A DNA stretch of 64,000 nucleotides, taken from the NCBI RefSeq assembly GCF_009768975.1, contig NZ_CP035733.1:2586001-2650000 (forward strand), in the 5' to 3' direction. A model generated the notes under the pieces. That model was not told the origin of the DNA and did no database searches. It worked only from the letters and a program-made list of their open reading frames with translations. Of the stretch, positions 1 to 8,901 are shown in pieces. The position numbers and the translations under genes were made by a program. Source of the DNA: Sphingorhabdus lacus (GTDB lineage Bacteria; Pseudomonadota; Alphaproteobacteria; Sphingomonadales; Sphingomonadaceae). Position 1 is the stretch's first letter; each line of letters starts with the position of its first letter.

Positions 1-68
1 AGCTGTCCCGCGCAGTTAGCAATGCCGTAATCTAGGCCGAACTGCGCCGTCCCAATGGCTAATTTCAT
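1..68 (-). CDS. Aldo/keto reductase, N-terminal fragment (cut by window edge)
   Basis: An ATG at position 68 overlaps the TGA of pseC (ATGA overlap) and opens a frame to the window edge. The 22 visible residues include AIGTAQFGLDYGIAN, which resembles the opening strand of aldo/keto reductases often found in flagellin or surface-glycan modification clusters. The overlap suggests translational coupling with pseC. The rest of the gene is to the left, so substrate and full length cannot be judged. The assignment rests on a short but characteristic motif. Confidence 0.6.
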   Translation of the reverse strand, partial: MKLAIGTAQFGLDYGIANCAGQ

Positions 69-1234
69 CAATTAAGCGCCTGTCGCATCGAGGTAACGAC
101 ATACTCAATATTTTCGGCCGTTAGTCCAGGGAACATCGGAATGGTAATTGCTTGTTCGTAATAATTCTCGGCATTCGGAAAATCACCATTAGCGAACCCC
201 ATCGACCGGTAATATGGCTGCAAGTGAACAGGAATATAGTGGAGGTTTACTCCAATGCCGTTTTCCCGAAGTTCATTGAAGACATCCAAGCGGCTGCGTC
301 TTGTTTGAGCAGGATCGAGCCGTACTACATAGAGATGCAGCCCCGAATATCCATCAGGGTTGTGCGTGGGGAGAATTAAAGGCAAATCTGCCAGCTGCTT
401 GTTGTATTCGGCTGCAATCCGATGCCGAGCCGCAACATAGAGATCAATCCTGTCCAACTGCGACAAACCAAGCGCAGCTTGAATATCTGTCAATCGGTAA
501 TTATAGCCCAACTGCAACTGCTGGTAGTACCATGGTCCATCTGGTACATGTGTCATGTCGTCGGGTTCTCTGCTAATCCCATGCGATCGTAACTGCATCA
601 TGGATTTTGCTAAACTCGCGTTGTTTGTAAGAGCCATGCCCCCTTCACCCGACGTAATAATTTTCACCGGATGAAAACTGAAAACTGTTATGTCACTAAA
701 TGCACAATTCCCGATAGGGTGATCAAGATAGCGGCCCCCAATCGCATGCGAAGCATCTTCGATCAACCTGACACCATATTGCTGGGCTAATTGGTGAATC
801 TCCTTCATCGCACTGGGCATCCCTGACAAATGGACGACGACTATAACCTTGGGAAGCAACCCGTTGAGGGACGCTGTTTTCAATTTGGCTTCAAGGGCGG
901 CGACACAGATATTGGTTGTGGCGGGGTCGATGTCGACGAAGTCGACCCGAGCGCCGCAATACAGCCCGCAATTGGCCGATGCGACGAAAGTGATCGGCGT
1001 TGTCCAGAGCCAATCACCCTCACCCAAACCAAGCGCGAGACACGCGACATGCAGGGCGGAAGTGGCACTGTTCATAGCTACTGCAAAGGATGCATGCGCG
1101 TAGTCCGCCACGGCACGCTCAAACTCTTCTACGACCGGGCCTTGTGTTAGAAAGTCTGACTTCAGGACCCGAACAACAGCATCGATATCAGCCTGCGTAA
1201 TGTCCTGTCGGCCATATGGGATAGTCATTGTCAT
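68..1234 (-). CDS. pseC: UDP-4-amino-4,6-dideoxy-N-acetyl-beta-L-altrosamine transaminase (PseC)
   Basis: PLP-dependent DegT/DnrJ/EryC1/StrS aminotransferase of 388 residues. It should transfer an amino group from glutamate to C4 of the 4-keto sugar made by PseB, the second step of pseudaminic acid synthesis in the cytoplasm. The PLP lysine is Lys191 in SFHPVKIITSGEGG, and Asp160 in EDASHA would contact the pyridine nitrogen. The start ATG at 1234 overlaps the pseB stop, giving a coupled pseB-pseC pair. A second ATG two codons later is possible. Later genes of the pathway (pseH, pseG, pseI, pseF) are not in view and may lie to the left. Confidence 0.9.
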   Translation of the reverse strand: MTMTIPYGRQDITQADIDAVVRVLKSDFLTQGPVVEEFERAVADYAHASFAVAMNSATSALHVACLALGLGEGDWLWTTPITFVASANCGLYCGARVDFVDIDPATTNICVAALEAKLKTASLNGLLPKVIVVVHLSGMPSAMKEIHQLAQQYGVRLIEDASHAIGGRYLDHPIGNCAFSDITVFSFHPVKIITSGEGGMALTNNASLAKSMMQLRSHGISREPDDMTHVPDGPWYYQQLQLGYNYRLTDIQAALGLSQLDRIDLYVAARHRIAAEYNKQLADLPLILPTHNPDGYSGLHLYVVRLDPAQTRRSRLDVFNELRENGIGVNLHYIPVHLQPYYRSMGFANGDFPNAENYYEQAITIPMFPGLTAENIEYVVTSMRQALN

Positions 1235-2229
1235 ATTTTTCCGACTTTTTCTCGGTTCTCGTCGATCCAGTTATGCAATTCATTTTTGGTCATCCATTCG
1301 CTGTTGTTATCGCTCGAATAGACGAACCCCTCAGGCACCTTTGTGCCGTCTTTGATCCGGATAGGATCGGAGTTCCAACTATGGATGGCCGGAAGTATCT
1401 TAAAATGTTCCGCATACTCATAGGTATATAGAGAGTCTTCTGCACTGATCATTTGTTCGTGCAGTTTTTCACCGGGTCGAATACCAATGATCTTTATTTT
1501 TGTGCCTGGTCTCACAGCGTCTGCAAGGTCGCATATTGTCATCGACGGTATCTTTTTAACGTAAATCTCGCCACCTTGCATATCGTTGAATGCGTGCCAA
1601 ACCAGCTCCACCCCTTGCTCCAAAGTGATCATGAAGCGGGTCATCCGCTCATCGGTAATCGGTAATTCGCTGCCTTCAGGTAGGTTGAGAAAAAACGGTA
1701 TTACCGACCCCCGTGAACCCATAACGTTACCGTATCGAACGACTCCAAAGCGCGTATCCTGCGAGCCTGCATATGAATTCCCAGAAACGAAAAGCTTGTC
1801 GGAGGCGAGCTTCGTCGCGCCATAAAGATTTATAGGACTGCTCGCTTTGTCAGTCGATAACGCAACGACGCGCTTTACCTTCTTGTCTATGGCAGCGTCG
1901 ATCAGATTCATGGCGCCGTTAATGTTGGTCTTGACACACTCGAATGGATTATACTCAGCTGTCGGAACAATTTTTGTTGCCGCTGCGTGGACAACATAAT
2001 CGATTCCGTCCAAGGCTCGATACAGTCTATCACGATCGCGCACATCACCGATAAAAAACCGAACGCGATCATCATTTTCGAATAGTTTTGCCATTTCCCA
2101 TTGCTTCATCTCGTCGCGGGAATAAATTACTATTCGTCTTGGATTATAGCGGGCCAATGTCATGGGAACAAATGTTTGGCCGAAGGAACCTGTGCCTCCG
2201 GTCACGAGTATTGAACTTTTTTCTAGCAT
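1231..2229 (-). CDS. pseB: UDP-N-acetylglucosamine 4,6-dehydratase, inverting (PseB)
   Basis: Extended short-chain dehydrogenase that converts UDP-GlcNAc to UDP-2-acetamido-2,6-dideoxy-L-arabino-4-hexulose, the first step to pseudaminic acid. TGGTGSFG near residue 10 is the NAD(P)-binding loop. STDKASSP followed by YGATK holds the catalytic Asp/Lys/Tyr set of the PseB/FlaA1 group. I chose the ATG at 2229 (protein starting MLEKSSILVTGG) because family members start right before the Rossmann strand. The longer frame from 2271 would overlap wecC and adds 14 unrelated residues. The stop overlaps the pseC start by four bases. Confidence 0.9.
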   Translation of the reverse strand: MLEKSSILVTGGTGSFGQTFVPMTLARYNPRRIVIYSRDEMKQWEMAKLFENDDRVRFFIGDVRDRDRLYRALDGIDYVVHAAATKIVPTAEYNPFECVKTNINGAMNLIDAAIDKKVKRVVALSTDKASSPINLYGATKLASDKLFVSGNSYAGSQDTRFGVVRYGNVMGSRGSVIPFFLNLPEGSELPITDERMTRFMITLEQGVELVWHAFNDMQGGEIYVKKIPSMTICDLADAVRPGTKIKIIGIRPGEKLHEQMISAEDSLYTYEYAEHFKILPAIHSWNSDPIRIKDGTKVPEGFVYSSDNNSEWMTKNELHNWIDENREKVGKI

Positions 2230-2258
2230 GGTGATTTGGTCCGGAATTATTACTGAAG

Positions 2259-3512
2259 TTATTGCGCCCATAGGCCGCAGAAATCTATGACGGCTCTCTC
2301 TAATGGTGCGGACGGGAGTTTGTCGATAAAAATTCTATGACGAACCAGCGTTAGTATTATGTCGGCTTGATCAACCGCCTCGTCGAGGTCAACGAGCCTA
2401 ACATTCAACAGATCTTCGGGCAGACGCTCGATATGCGGCTCAACGGCAAGGACTTCGCACCCCCCCTTACTTACGATAGTGCGGCAAAAACGTAGCGCTG
2501 GGCTTTCCCGAAGATCATCAATATCCGGCTTGAAAGCGAGGCCCAAGCATGCCACTATCGGTTTTCTATTCAACTGCATTGAAAGAGTTTCAAGTTGCTC
2601 TTTTAATTTGGAATAAGACCATTTGACCTTCCCGTCGTTTATCTCTCGCGCCAGGCGGATCATGCGTGCCTCTTCCGGCGCCGAATGCACAATGAACCAA
2701 GGATCCACCGCAATACAATGGCCCCCGACACCGACGCCAGGCTGAAGTATACTCACTCTAGGATGGCGATTTGCCAGTCTGATGAGCTCCCAGACATCGA
2801 TGCGGAACTTATCGCACAATATCGATAATTCGTTGGCAAATGCAATGTTGACATCTCTAAAACTGTTTTCGGTCAACTTGCACATTTCAGCCGTGCGCGC
2901 ATCGGTCAGTATGCACTGGCCGTTTACAAAAATACTGTAAAATGCCCGGGCTGCCTCGGAAGAAGCGGGAGTGATCCCACCTATAACACGGTCATTTTCA
3001 ACCAGTTCTTGCAGAATTTTGCCTGGTAATACCCTCTCTGGGCAATAAGCAATCATCACATCGGCAACCCCGCCGTCTGGACCGGCAATGACAAGATCGG
3101 GTCTCAATCTTGCCAACTGCCGAGATATGTTCTCGGTAGAGCCGACAGGCGACGTGGATTCCAGAATGACCAGATTGCCTTTCGAGAGTACTGGTGCAAT
3201 CGACTTGCAAGCGGCATCAACGTACGACATATCCGGCGCTTGGCCTGGACCGAAAGGTGTTGGCACTGCAATGATAAATACATCTGCAGGTGTTGGAGCA
3301 ATAACGGCCTTCAAAGAGCCATTTGACACAACCTTGCTAACAAGCTGGTCCAAATCAACTTCGACAATGTGAATATTCCCGCGGTTTATAATGTCGACGG
3401 TCTGTTGATTAGTATCTACGCCTGTAACAGCGATATTATTGCCCGCAATAATTGCTGCTGTGGGCAGTCCAATGTAACCCAGACCAATGACACACACCGA
3501 TTGAAAGTTCAT
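2259..3512 (-). CDS. wecC: UDP-N-acetyl-D-mannosamine dehydrogenase
   Basis: NAD-dependent nucleotide-sugar dehydrogenase of 417 residues. It oxidises UDP-ManNAc twice at C6 to UDP-ManNAcA, a uronic acid precursor for surface polysaccharide. The N-terminal GLGYIGLPTAA is the Rossmann loop, KLTENSFRDVNIAF lies in the central helix, and GVGGHCIAVDP carries the catalytic cysteine. These blocks match enterobacterial WecC more closely than UDP-glucose dehydrogenase. The start at 3512 has an AGGA ribosome site about eight bases upstream. An in-frame start at 3638 would add 42 unrelated residues. Its expected partner, the epimerase wecB, is 14 kb away at 17634. Confidence 0.9.
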   Translation of the reverse strand: MNFQSVCVIGLGYIGLPTAAIIAGNNIAVTGVDTNQQTVDIINRGNIHIVEVDLDQLVSKVVSNGSLKAVIAPTPADVFIIAVPTPFGPGQAPDMSYVDAACKSIAPVLSKGNLVILESTSPVGSTENISRQLARLRPDLVIAGPDGGVADVMIAYCPERVLPGKILQELVENDRVIGGITPASSEAARAFYSIFVNGQCILTDARTAEMCKLTENSFRDVNIAFANELSILCDKFRIDVWELIRLANRHPRVSILQPGVGVGGHCIAVDPWFIVHSAPEEARMIRLAREINDGKVKWSYSKLKEQLETLSMQLNRKPIVACLGLAFKPDIDDLRESPALRFCRTIVSKGGCEVLAVEPHIERLPEDLLNVRLVDLDEAVDQADIILTLVRHRIFIDKLPSAPLERAVIDFCGLWAQ

Positions 3513-3864
3513 TCTTATATCCTGATAGTGCTGCACAACGGGCAATTTTTGCCCCGCTAATGAATCGCGTGGATGATGACTAGTCCAAATCGCATATAGG
3601 TTGTCAGCAGATGCATCAGGTACCCTATGTGACTTCAACTATTTTGCTGCAAGAAGCATTATCGTATCTGCCTTTTAAGGGTGGACGCAATTTGTAGCAT
3701 CCAATAGAGGCGGTCCGAACGGAACGGGGCGTGTTTATCATCTGACGGAAGGACGAAAAGAATTCGTTGTGGCGCGAATATAAATTCCCATTCAGCCTGT
3801 TCACACACATTTACAAATTTCACATTTAAGTGCGCTTACAAGTGCACTTGAGCAAGGTCAGCCT
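3513..3864. other. Intergenic region between divergent wecC and oxidoreductase genes
   Basis: About 350 A+T-rich bases lie between the divergent starts at 3512 and 3865, so promoters for both directions should be here. I see no convincing gene: the short frames do not resemble any family and lack good ribosome sites. The right end holds a pair of related 10-base palindromic words, listed separately. No clear -35/-10 pair stands out. Confidence 0.5.
3828..3849. promoter_or_regulatory. Paired 10-base near-palindromes, possible operator
   Basis: AAGTGCGCTT (3828-3837) and AAGTGCACTT (3840-3849) begin 12 bases apart, and the second is a perfect palindrome. They lie directly upstream of the ribosome site AAGG of the gene at 3865. 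Position and symmetry are compatible with a repressor site or a leader-RNA element. There is no independent evidence for either. Confidence 0.25.
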
Positions 3865-5988
3865 ATGAAACAGATTTTTCAGAGTTTGAAAACCGGTGCG
3901 ATTTCGATCGAGAATGTACCGATACCAATGCAACAAAAAGGGCAGCTGCTCATCGCAACCCGCAAAACCCTGGTTTCCGCCGGAACCGAGCGAATGATGC
4001 TTGACTTCGGTAAGGGCAACTGGATCCAAAAAGCACGCCAGCAGCCTGACAAAGTCAAGATGGTCCTCGACAAGATTCGTACTGACGGTCTCAGTGCTAC
4101 AATGGATTCGGTCAGTAGCAAGCTAGAGCAACCTCTCGCGTTAGGATATTGTAACATTGGCGTGGTCATTGGCGACTCCGGTACAGAGATGGGCTATCGC
4201 GCCGGCGACCGGATCGTAAGTAATGGCAAGCATGCGGAAGTAGTATCAGTCCCCAAAAACCTGTGCGCAAAAGTTCCGGACAACGTAACTGATGAATGTG
4301 CTGCATTCACGGTTCTCGGGGCAATCGGACTCCAAGGGATCAGGCTAGCGCAACCAGGACTTGGCGAATGTGTGGTGGTGATTGGCCTTGGCCTCATCGG
4401 ATTGATCACTGTCCAATTACTGGTGGCGCAGGGTTGCCGGGTTCTGGGTATCGACTTTGACGAGGCTAAGCTCGCATTGGCGCGGCAGTTTGGTGCAGAA
4501 ACGGCATCTGCTCAAGATGACGTCGTCACCACAGCCTATTCTTTTTCGCGCGGTCGTGGAGTAGATGCCGTGCTGATCGCGGCATCTACCCGGTCGAACG
4601 ACCCCATACACGATGCAGCACAAATGTGTAGGAAGCGAGGCCGCATAATTTTGATAGGCGTAACAGGGCTCAATCTATCGCGGGCAGATTTCTTTGAAAA
4701 GGAGCTTAGCTTTCAAGTTAGCTGTTCTTATGGGCCTGGCCGATATGACCCGGCATATGAAGAGCATGGGAATGATTACCCTGTAGGTTACGTACGGTGG
4801 ACCGAACAGCGAAATTTCGAGGCTGTTCTCGATATGATGGCGACCGGCAAACTCAATGTGGAACCTTTGATCAGCCATCGCTTTGCGTTAGAAGATGCAG
4901 CCAGCGCATATGATTTGCTGACTTCCGGGACCCCGTCAATGGGTATAATTCTTGGTTACACTTCAAGGCCGGAAGAAGATGAACCTTTGGTCAAAGCCCA
5001 GCCAACTGGTCTTTCAGCTGTCCTTCCCAGTGGACGTGCATCAATCATAATGCTCGGCGCAGGTAATTATGCAGGCCGAACATTGGCCCCTGCCTTTGCC
5101 AAGGCAGGGGCTTTTCTAGACACCGTCGTTAGCGCAAACGGTAGCAATGCGGCGTTTATTGGCCGCAAATATGGATTTGCCAATGTCGGAAGCGATGATT
5201 TGGCCGCTCTGCGATCAGGAAATGCCAATATTGCTGTCATAGCGACAAGGCACAATTTACACGCGGCTCAGGTCGTAGCAGCTCTGCAAGCAGGTAAACA
5301 TGTGTTCTGCGAAAAACCGCTCTGTTTGACGGTTCCCGAACTTGATTTAATCGAGAAGCAATGTGCAGAAAGCCCGAACCAGTTGTTAATGATCGGTTTC
5401 AACCGGAGGTTCGCTCCGCATATCATTAAGATGAAGGAACTTCTCGATTCTGTCGATGCTCCAAAAAGTTTTATCATGACGGTCAACGCCGGCGAGATCG
5501 ACCCAACCCACTGGACGCAGGACAGAAATATAGGGGGAGGTCGTATTATCGGCGAAGCATGCCATTTTGTCGATCTCTTGCGGTTTCTGGCAGGAGCCAC
5601 TATTGAAGAGGTGCAGGCAAACACATTGGGGCCACATCCTGCGCTTCAGGTGCGTGATGACAAATGCACCGTCACCATGCGATTTGCCAATGGTTCTGTC
5701 GGAACTATTCACTATCTGGCTAACGGAAACAAAGCCTTCCCGAAAGAACGTCTTGAAGTATTTTCAGGCGGCAAGATAATCGCACTTGATAACTTTCTCA
5801 AAATGACAGGAATGGGTTGGTCCACGTTTAAATCTATGCGTCTACTACGGCAATCGAAAGGGGCCGACGCTTGCGTTAGAGCCTTTGTAAATGCGGTAGA
5901 AGAGGGTAAGTGTTGCCCGATACCACTCAATGAAGTGCTGGAGATAAGTCGCATTACTCTTCAAATAGCCGCTCAACTATACCGATAA
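3865..5988 (+). CDS. Bi-domain oxidoreductase: zinc-type alcohol dehydrogenase fused to Gfo/Idh/MocA domain
   Basis: 707 residues with two dehydrogenase modules. Residues 1 to about 375 resemble a medium-chain alcohol dehydrogenase, with the cofactor loop GLGLIGL near residue 174. Residues from about 390 form a Gfo/Idh/MocA oxidoreductase with a second Rossmann motif MLGAGNYAG and the family motif EKP in HVFCEKPLCL near residue 482. Such fusions occur in polysaccharide loci beside heparinase-like proteins and WbuB-type glycosyltransferases, as here. The likely role is oxidation or reduction of a sugar intermediate, but the substrate is unknown. The start is supported by AAGG seven bases upstream. 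It is first in a three-gene plus-strand run. Confidence 0.85.
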   Translation: MKQIFQSLKTGAISIENVPIPMQQKGQLLIATRKTLVSAGTERMMLDFGKGNWIQKARQQPDKVKMVLDKIRTDGLSATMDSVSSKLEQPLALGYCNIGVVIGDSGTEMGYRAGDRIVSNGKHAEVVSVPKNLCAKVPDNVTDECAAFTVLGAIGLQGIRLAQPGLGECVVVIGLGLIGLITVQLLVAQGCRVLGIDFDEAKLALARQFGAETASAQDDVVTTAYSFSRGRGVDAVLIAASTRSNDPIHDAAQMCRKRGRIILIGVTGLNLSRADFFEKELSFQVSCSYGPGRYDPAYEEHGNDYPVGYVRWTEQRNFEAVLDMMATGKLNVEPLISHRFALEDAASAYDLLTSGTPSMGIILGYTSRPEEDEPLVKAQPTGLSAVLPSGRASIIMLGAGNYAGRTLAPAFAKAGAFLDTVVSANGSNAAFIGRKYGFANVGSDDLAALRSGNANIAVIATRHNLHAAQVVAALQAGKHVFCEKPLCLTVPELDLIEKQCAESPNQLLMIGFNRRFAPHIIKMKELLDSVDAPKSFIMTVNAGEIDPTHWTQDRNIGGGRIIGEACHFVDLLRFLAGATIEEVQANTLGPHPALQVRDDKCTVTMRFANGSVGTIHYLANGNKAFPKERLEVFSGGKIIALDNFLKMTGMGWSTFKSMRLLRQSKGADACVRAFVNAVEEGKCCPIPLNEVLEISRITLQIAAQLYR

Positions 5989-6004
5989 GGCAACATATTT
6001 TCCA

Positions 6005-7642
6005 ATGCATGGAACCCCGTCGCGCTATTGGCATACACTTAAGCATCTGAAAGCGATCCAGATTCTTGCGCGTTTAAAGGCCGTCATTCATCGCCCTAAA
6101 CTACAATCAGTATCCGAAGTCCCTGCATTGCGTATTAGGCTTGGCCGATGGACCGAACCTGCTCGTCGAAAGCCATCAATGGTTTCGCCCGATAGTTTTC
6201 AGTTTTTGGGAAAAAGCCATGCTATTTCGTGCAAAACTGAATGGAATGATATTTCTCCGGATAAGTTGTGGCTCTATAACCTACATTATTTTGACGATCT
6301 AAATGCCCACGATCATTCTGATCGAACGGTCTGGCACCACACGATAATTGACCGCTGGATCATAGAAAATCCCCCAGTCGAAGGAAACGGCTGGGAAGCC
6401 TATCCGCTTTCGCTTCGAATTTGCAATTGGGTCAAATGGGTCGCCGGAGGAGCCTCTCCGACGCCCGTCATGCTAATGAGCTTATTTAGCCAGACACGTT
6501 GGCTGCAAAAACGTCTCGAATGGCATTTGCTCGGCAACCACCTGTTTGCGAACGCTAAGGCACTTGTTTTAGCGGGTCTGTTTTTTGAGGGTAAGGAAGC
6601 TGAAAGATGGCTGCGAAATGGGCTCCGTATTGTCGAGGACCAAATTGCGGAACAGATATTGGAAGACGGCGGTAATTTCGAAAGAAGCCCGATGTATCAC
6701 GCGATTTTTCTGGAGGACGTTCTCGATTTACTCAATGCTAGTCGCGCATGGCCAAATCTAACTGGAGCACAAATGTCGCAACTATTCCAAGATACTGCTC
6801 AAAAAATGCTCGACTTCCTTCTTGGCATGACTCATCCAGATGGTCAAATTTCTCACTTTAACGACAGTGCTCTGGAAATAGCCCCAGCCGTCAATGAATT
6901 GCAGCTATACGCAGCCAAACTCGACATTCTGCCTTCTTCTTCCTTTTCGCGTTTACGTCATTGGCCAGATAGTGGTTATATCCGATTGCATAGCCAAAAT
7001 GCTTCGGCCCTTCTCGATGTTGCCCCGATCGGTCCCGACTATTTGCCAGGACATGCGCACGCAGACACGCTGTCGTTCGAACTTGCAATATTTGGACGCC
7101 GACTGGTGATAAATGGCGGCACGTCGTGCTATGGATCAAGTCAAATCCGGCATTTCGAACGGAGCACTATTTCTCATTCGACAGTGCAGATAGGAGGCCA
7201 GAATTCGTCCGATGTTTGGGCCAGTTTCCGTGTCGGTCGTCGAGCATATCCCTTCGGGCTGCAACTAGAAGAAGAAAATGATATGCTAGAAGTCAGTTGT
7301 TCACACAACGGGTATGCTCACCTCCCAGAACGCCCCGTGCACACACGCAGGTGGCAACTGGGTGAAGACTGTTTTATCGTAACAGACAATGTTAGCGAGA
7401 GCGGGCTTCATTCTATCGCTCGATTTATAATACATCCTGATGCTACTGTCTCTCAATCAGGCAACAATAGATACAAGATTGTCTGGGAAGATGGCAAAGA
7501 TGTACAGTTGGTGGTTCTCACTGGCGACCCCAGTCTAGAAGCTAGCTATTATAGCCCTAAATTTGGGGAACGCTGCGACACCGTTTGTATTGCGGTCAAA
7601 TTGATCGAGGGGAAGTCGCAAATCAGATTGGAATGGCAGTAA
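6005..7642 (+). CDS. Heparinase II/III family protein
   Basis: 545 residues. The first two thirds look like the alpha/alpha toroid of heparinase/alginate-lyase proteins (for example LYNLHYFDDLN near residue 90 and GNHLFANAKAL near 180). The C-terminal third is the beta-sandwich heparinase II/III domain with GPDYLPGHAHADTLSFEL near residue 345, which carries conserved histidines. No signal peptide is apparent, which is unusual for a secreted lyase and suggests cytoplasmic or membrane-associated action during glycan assembly. It lies 16 bases after the bi-domain oxidoreductase and one base before the glycosyltransferase, so the three are probably co-transcribed. Whether it cleaves or modifies the nascent glycan is not known. 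Confidence 0.82.
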   Translation: MHGTPSRYWHTLKHLKAIQILARLKAVIHRPKLQSVSEVPALRIRLGRWTEPARRKPSMVSPDSFQFLGKSHAISCKTEWNDISPDKLWLYNLHYFDDLNAHDHSDRTVWHHTIIDRWIIENPPVEGNGWEAYPLSLRICNWVKWVAGGASPTPVMLMSLFSQTRWLQKRLEWHLLGNHLFANAKALVLAGLFFEGKEAERWLRNGLRIVEDQIAEQILEDGGNFERSPMYHAIFLEDVLDLLNASRAWPNLTGAQMSQLFQDTAQKMLDFLLGMTHPDGQISHFNDSALEIAPAVNELQLYAAKLDILPSSSFSRLRHWPDSGYIRLHSQNASALLDVAPIGPDYLPGHAHADTLSFELAIFGRRLVINGGTSCYGSSQIRHFERSTISHSTVQIGGQNSSDVWASFRVGRRAYPFGLQLEEENDMLEVSCSHNGYAHLPERPVHTRRWQLGEDCFIVTDNVSESGLHSIARFIIHPDATVSQSGNNRYKIVWEDGKDVQLVVLTGDPSLEASYYSPKFGERCDTVCIAVKLIEGKSQIRLEWQ

Positions 7643-7643
7643 A

Positions 7644-8876
7644 ATGCACATTTTGTTTCTAACCGACAATTTCCCACCTGAGATGAACGCGCCTGCCAGC
7701 AGAACATTTGAACATTGCCGCGAATGGGTAACCGCAGGTCATAAAGTTACCGTAATTACTTGCGCGCCTAACTTTCCAAAGGGAAAATTGTTTTCGGGCT
7801 ACCGCAACCGCATTTGGCAAAGTGAAGAAATAGCGGGAATTCATACCATCAGAGTATGGAGCTTCATTTCAGCAAATGAAGGTTTTGCTCTGCGCATTGC
7901 AGATTATTTAAGTTTCATGTTTTCGGCTATCATTGCGGCGTTTTTTGTCCGCCGTTTTGATGTCGTCATTGGTACATCTCCGCAGTTCTTCACGGTAGTC
8001 GCCGCATGGATAACGGCCTTGATAAGGCGCAAGCCTTGGGTCTTCGAGTTACGTGATATCTGGCCCGAATCTATTAGAGCTGTCGGAGCAATGAAAAGTT
8101 CGAAAATATTGGATCTCTTCGAAAAGCTCGAATTGTTTCTGTATCGAAAAGCTGATCACATCGTAGTAGTCACTGAATCATTCCGCAAAACCCTGACCCA
8201 GCGCGGTATTGATACTGCAAAGATCTCGGTCGTGACTAACGGTGCTGACCTTTCCCTTTATGAGCCGGTTGCCAAGGATCAATCCATTTTGCAGGCACTG
8301 AACCTGCAAGACAAATTTGTTGTCGGCTATATAGGCACACACGGAATGGCACATGCGCTCGAGACGGTACTCGAAGCTGCTAGCATTGCATCGAAGTCTC
8401 CAGCCGGGAAACAAATTGTGTTCCTGTTGCTCGGTGATGGCGCGCGTAAAAGGCATCTAGTTGAACAAGCAAGATTGATGCAGTTGCAGAATGTTATCTT
8501 CCTTGACTCGGTCGCTAAGGATGAAGTCGCGAAATATTGGTCTATCCTAGATGCTGCCGTCATACATTTACGAAATGTGCATCTTTTCGAAACAGTTATT
8601 CCGTCAAAAATGTTTGAAGCGATGGCAATGGGAATACCGATCCTGCTAGGTCTCCGTGGGGAGGCGGCCGATATTATTCGCATTTCAGGAGCAGGTATTT
8701 GCTTTGAACCGGAGAATGCCCAATCTTTGGCACAAGCTACTCTCAATTTGGTGGCCCGCCCCGATAACGTTTCCAATATCAGTGAGGCTGGAAGAAGAAG
8801 CGCAAAACTGTTCGATAGAAAAGTTTTAGCTGACCGAATGCTAACAATATTGCAAACGAAGATTTATCAGAAATGA
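7644..8876 (+). CDS. Family 4 glycosyltransferase, WbuB-like
   Basis: GT-B glycosyltransferase of 410 residues. It opens with MHILFLTDNFPPEMNAPA, typical of WbuB-type enzymes (putative N-acetyl-L-fucosamine transferases of O-antigen loci). RDIWPES near residue 136 is the characteristic motif of this subfamily. The C-terminal donor domain contains PSKMFEAMAMGIPILLG, the usual GT4 nucleotide-sugar region. It should add one sugar to the lipid-linked repeat unit at the inner membrane. The ATG is one base after the stop of the heparinase-like gene. The sugar transferred cannot be read from the sequence; no fnlABC genes are present to make L-FucNAc. Confidence 0.85.
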   Translation: MHILFLTDNFPPEMNAPASRTFEHCREWVTAGHKVTVITCAPNFPKGKLFSGYRNRIWQSEEIAGIHTIRVWSFISANEGFALRIADYLSFMFSAIIAAFFVRRFDVVIGTSPQFFTVVAAWITALIRRKPWVFELRDIWPESIRAVGAMKSSKILDLFEKLELFLYRKADHIVVVTESFRKTLTQRGIDTAKISVVTNGADLSLYEPVAKDQSILQALNLQDKFVVGYIGTHGMAHALETVLEAASIASKSPAGKQIVFLLLGDGARKRHLVEQARLMQLQNVIFLDSVAKDEVAKYWSILDAAVIHLRNVHLFETVIPSKMFEAMAMGIPILLGLRGEAADIIRISGAGICFEPENAQSLAQATLNLVARPDNVSNISEAGRRSAKLFDRKVLADRMLTILQTKIYQK

Positions 8877-8901
8877 CAGATAGTAACGTGATAGAAACCA
8901 A

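Noticed and set aside
3625-3810. 61-codon minus-strand frame in the wecC/oxidoreductase gap
   Set aside because: No ribosome site, no family resemblance, and it occupies the expected promoter region.
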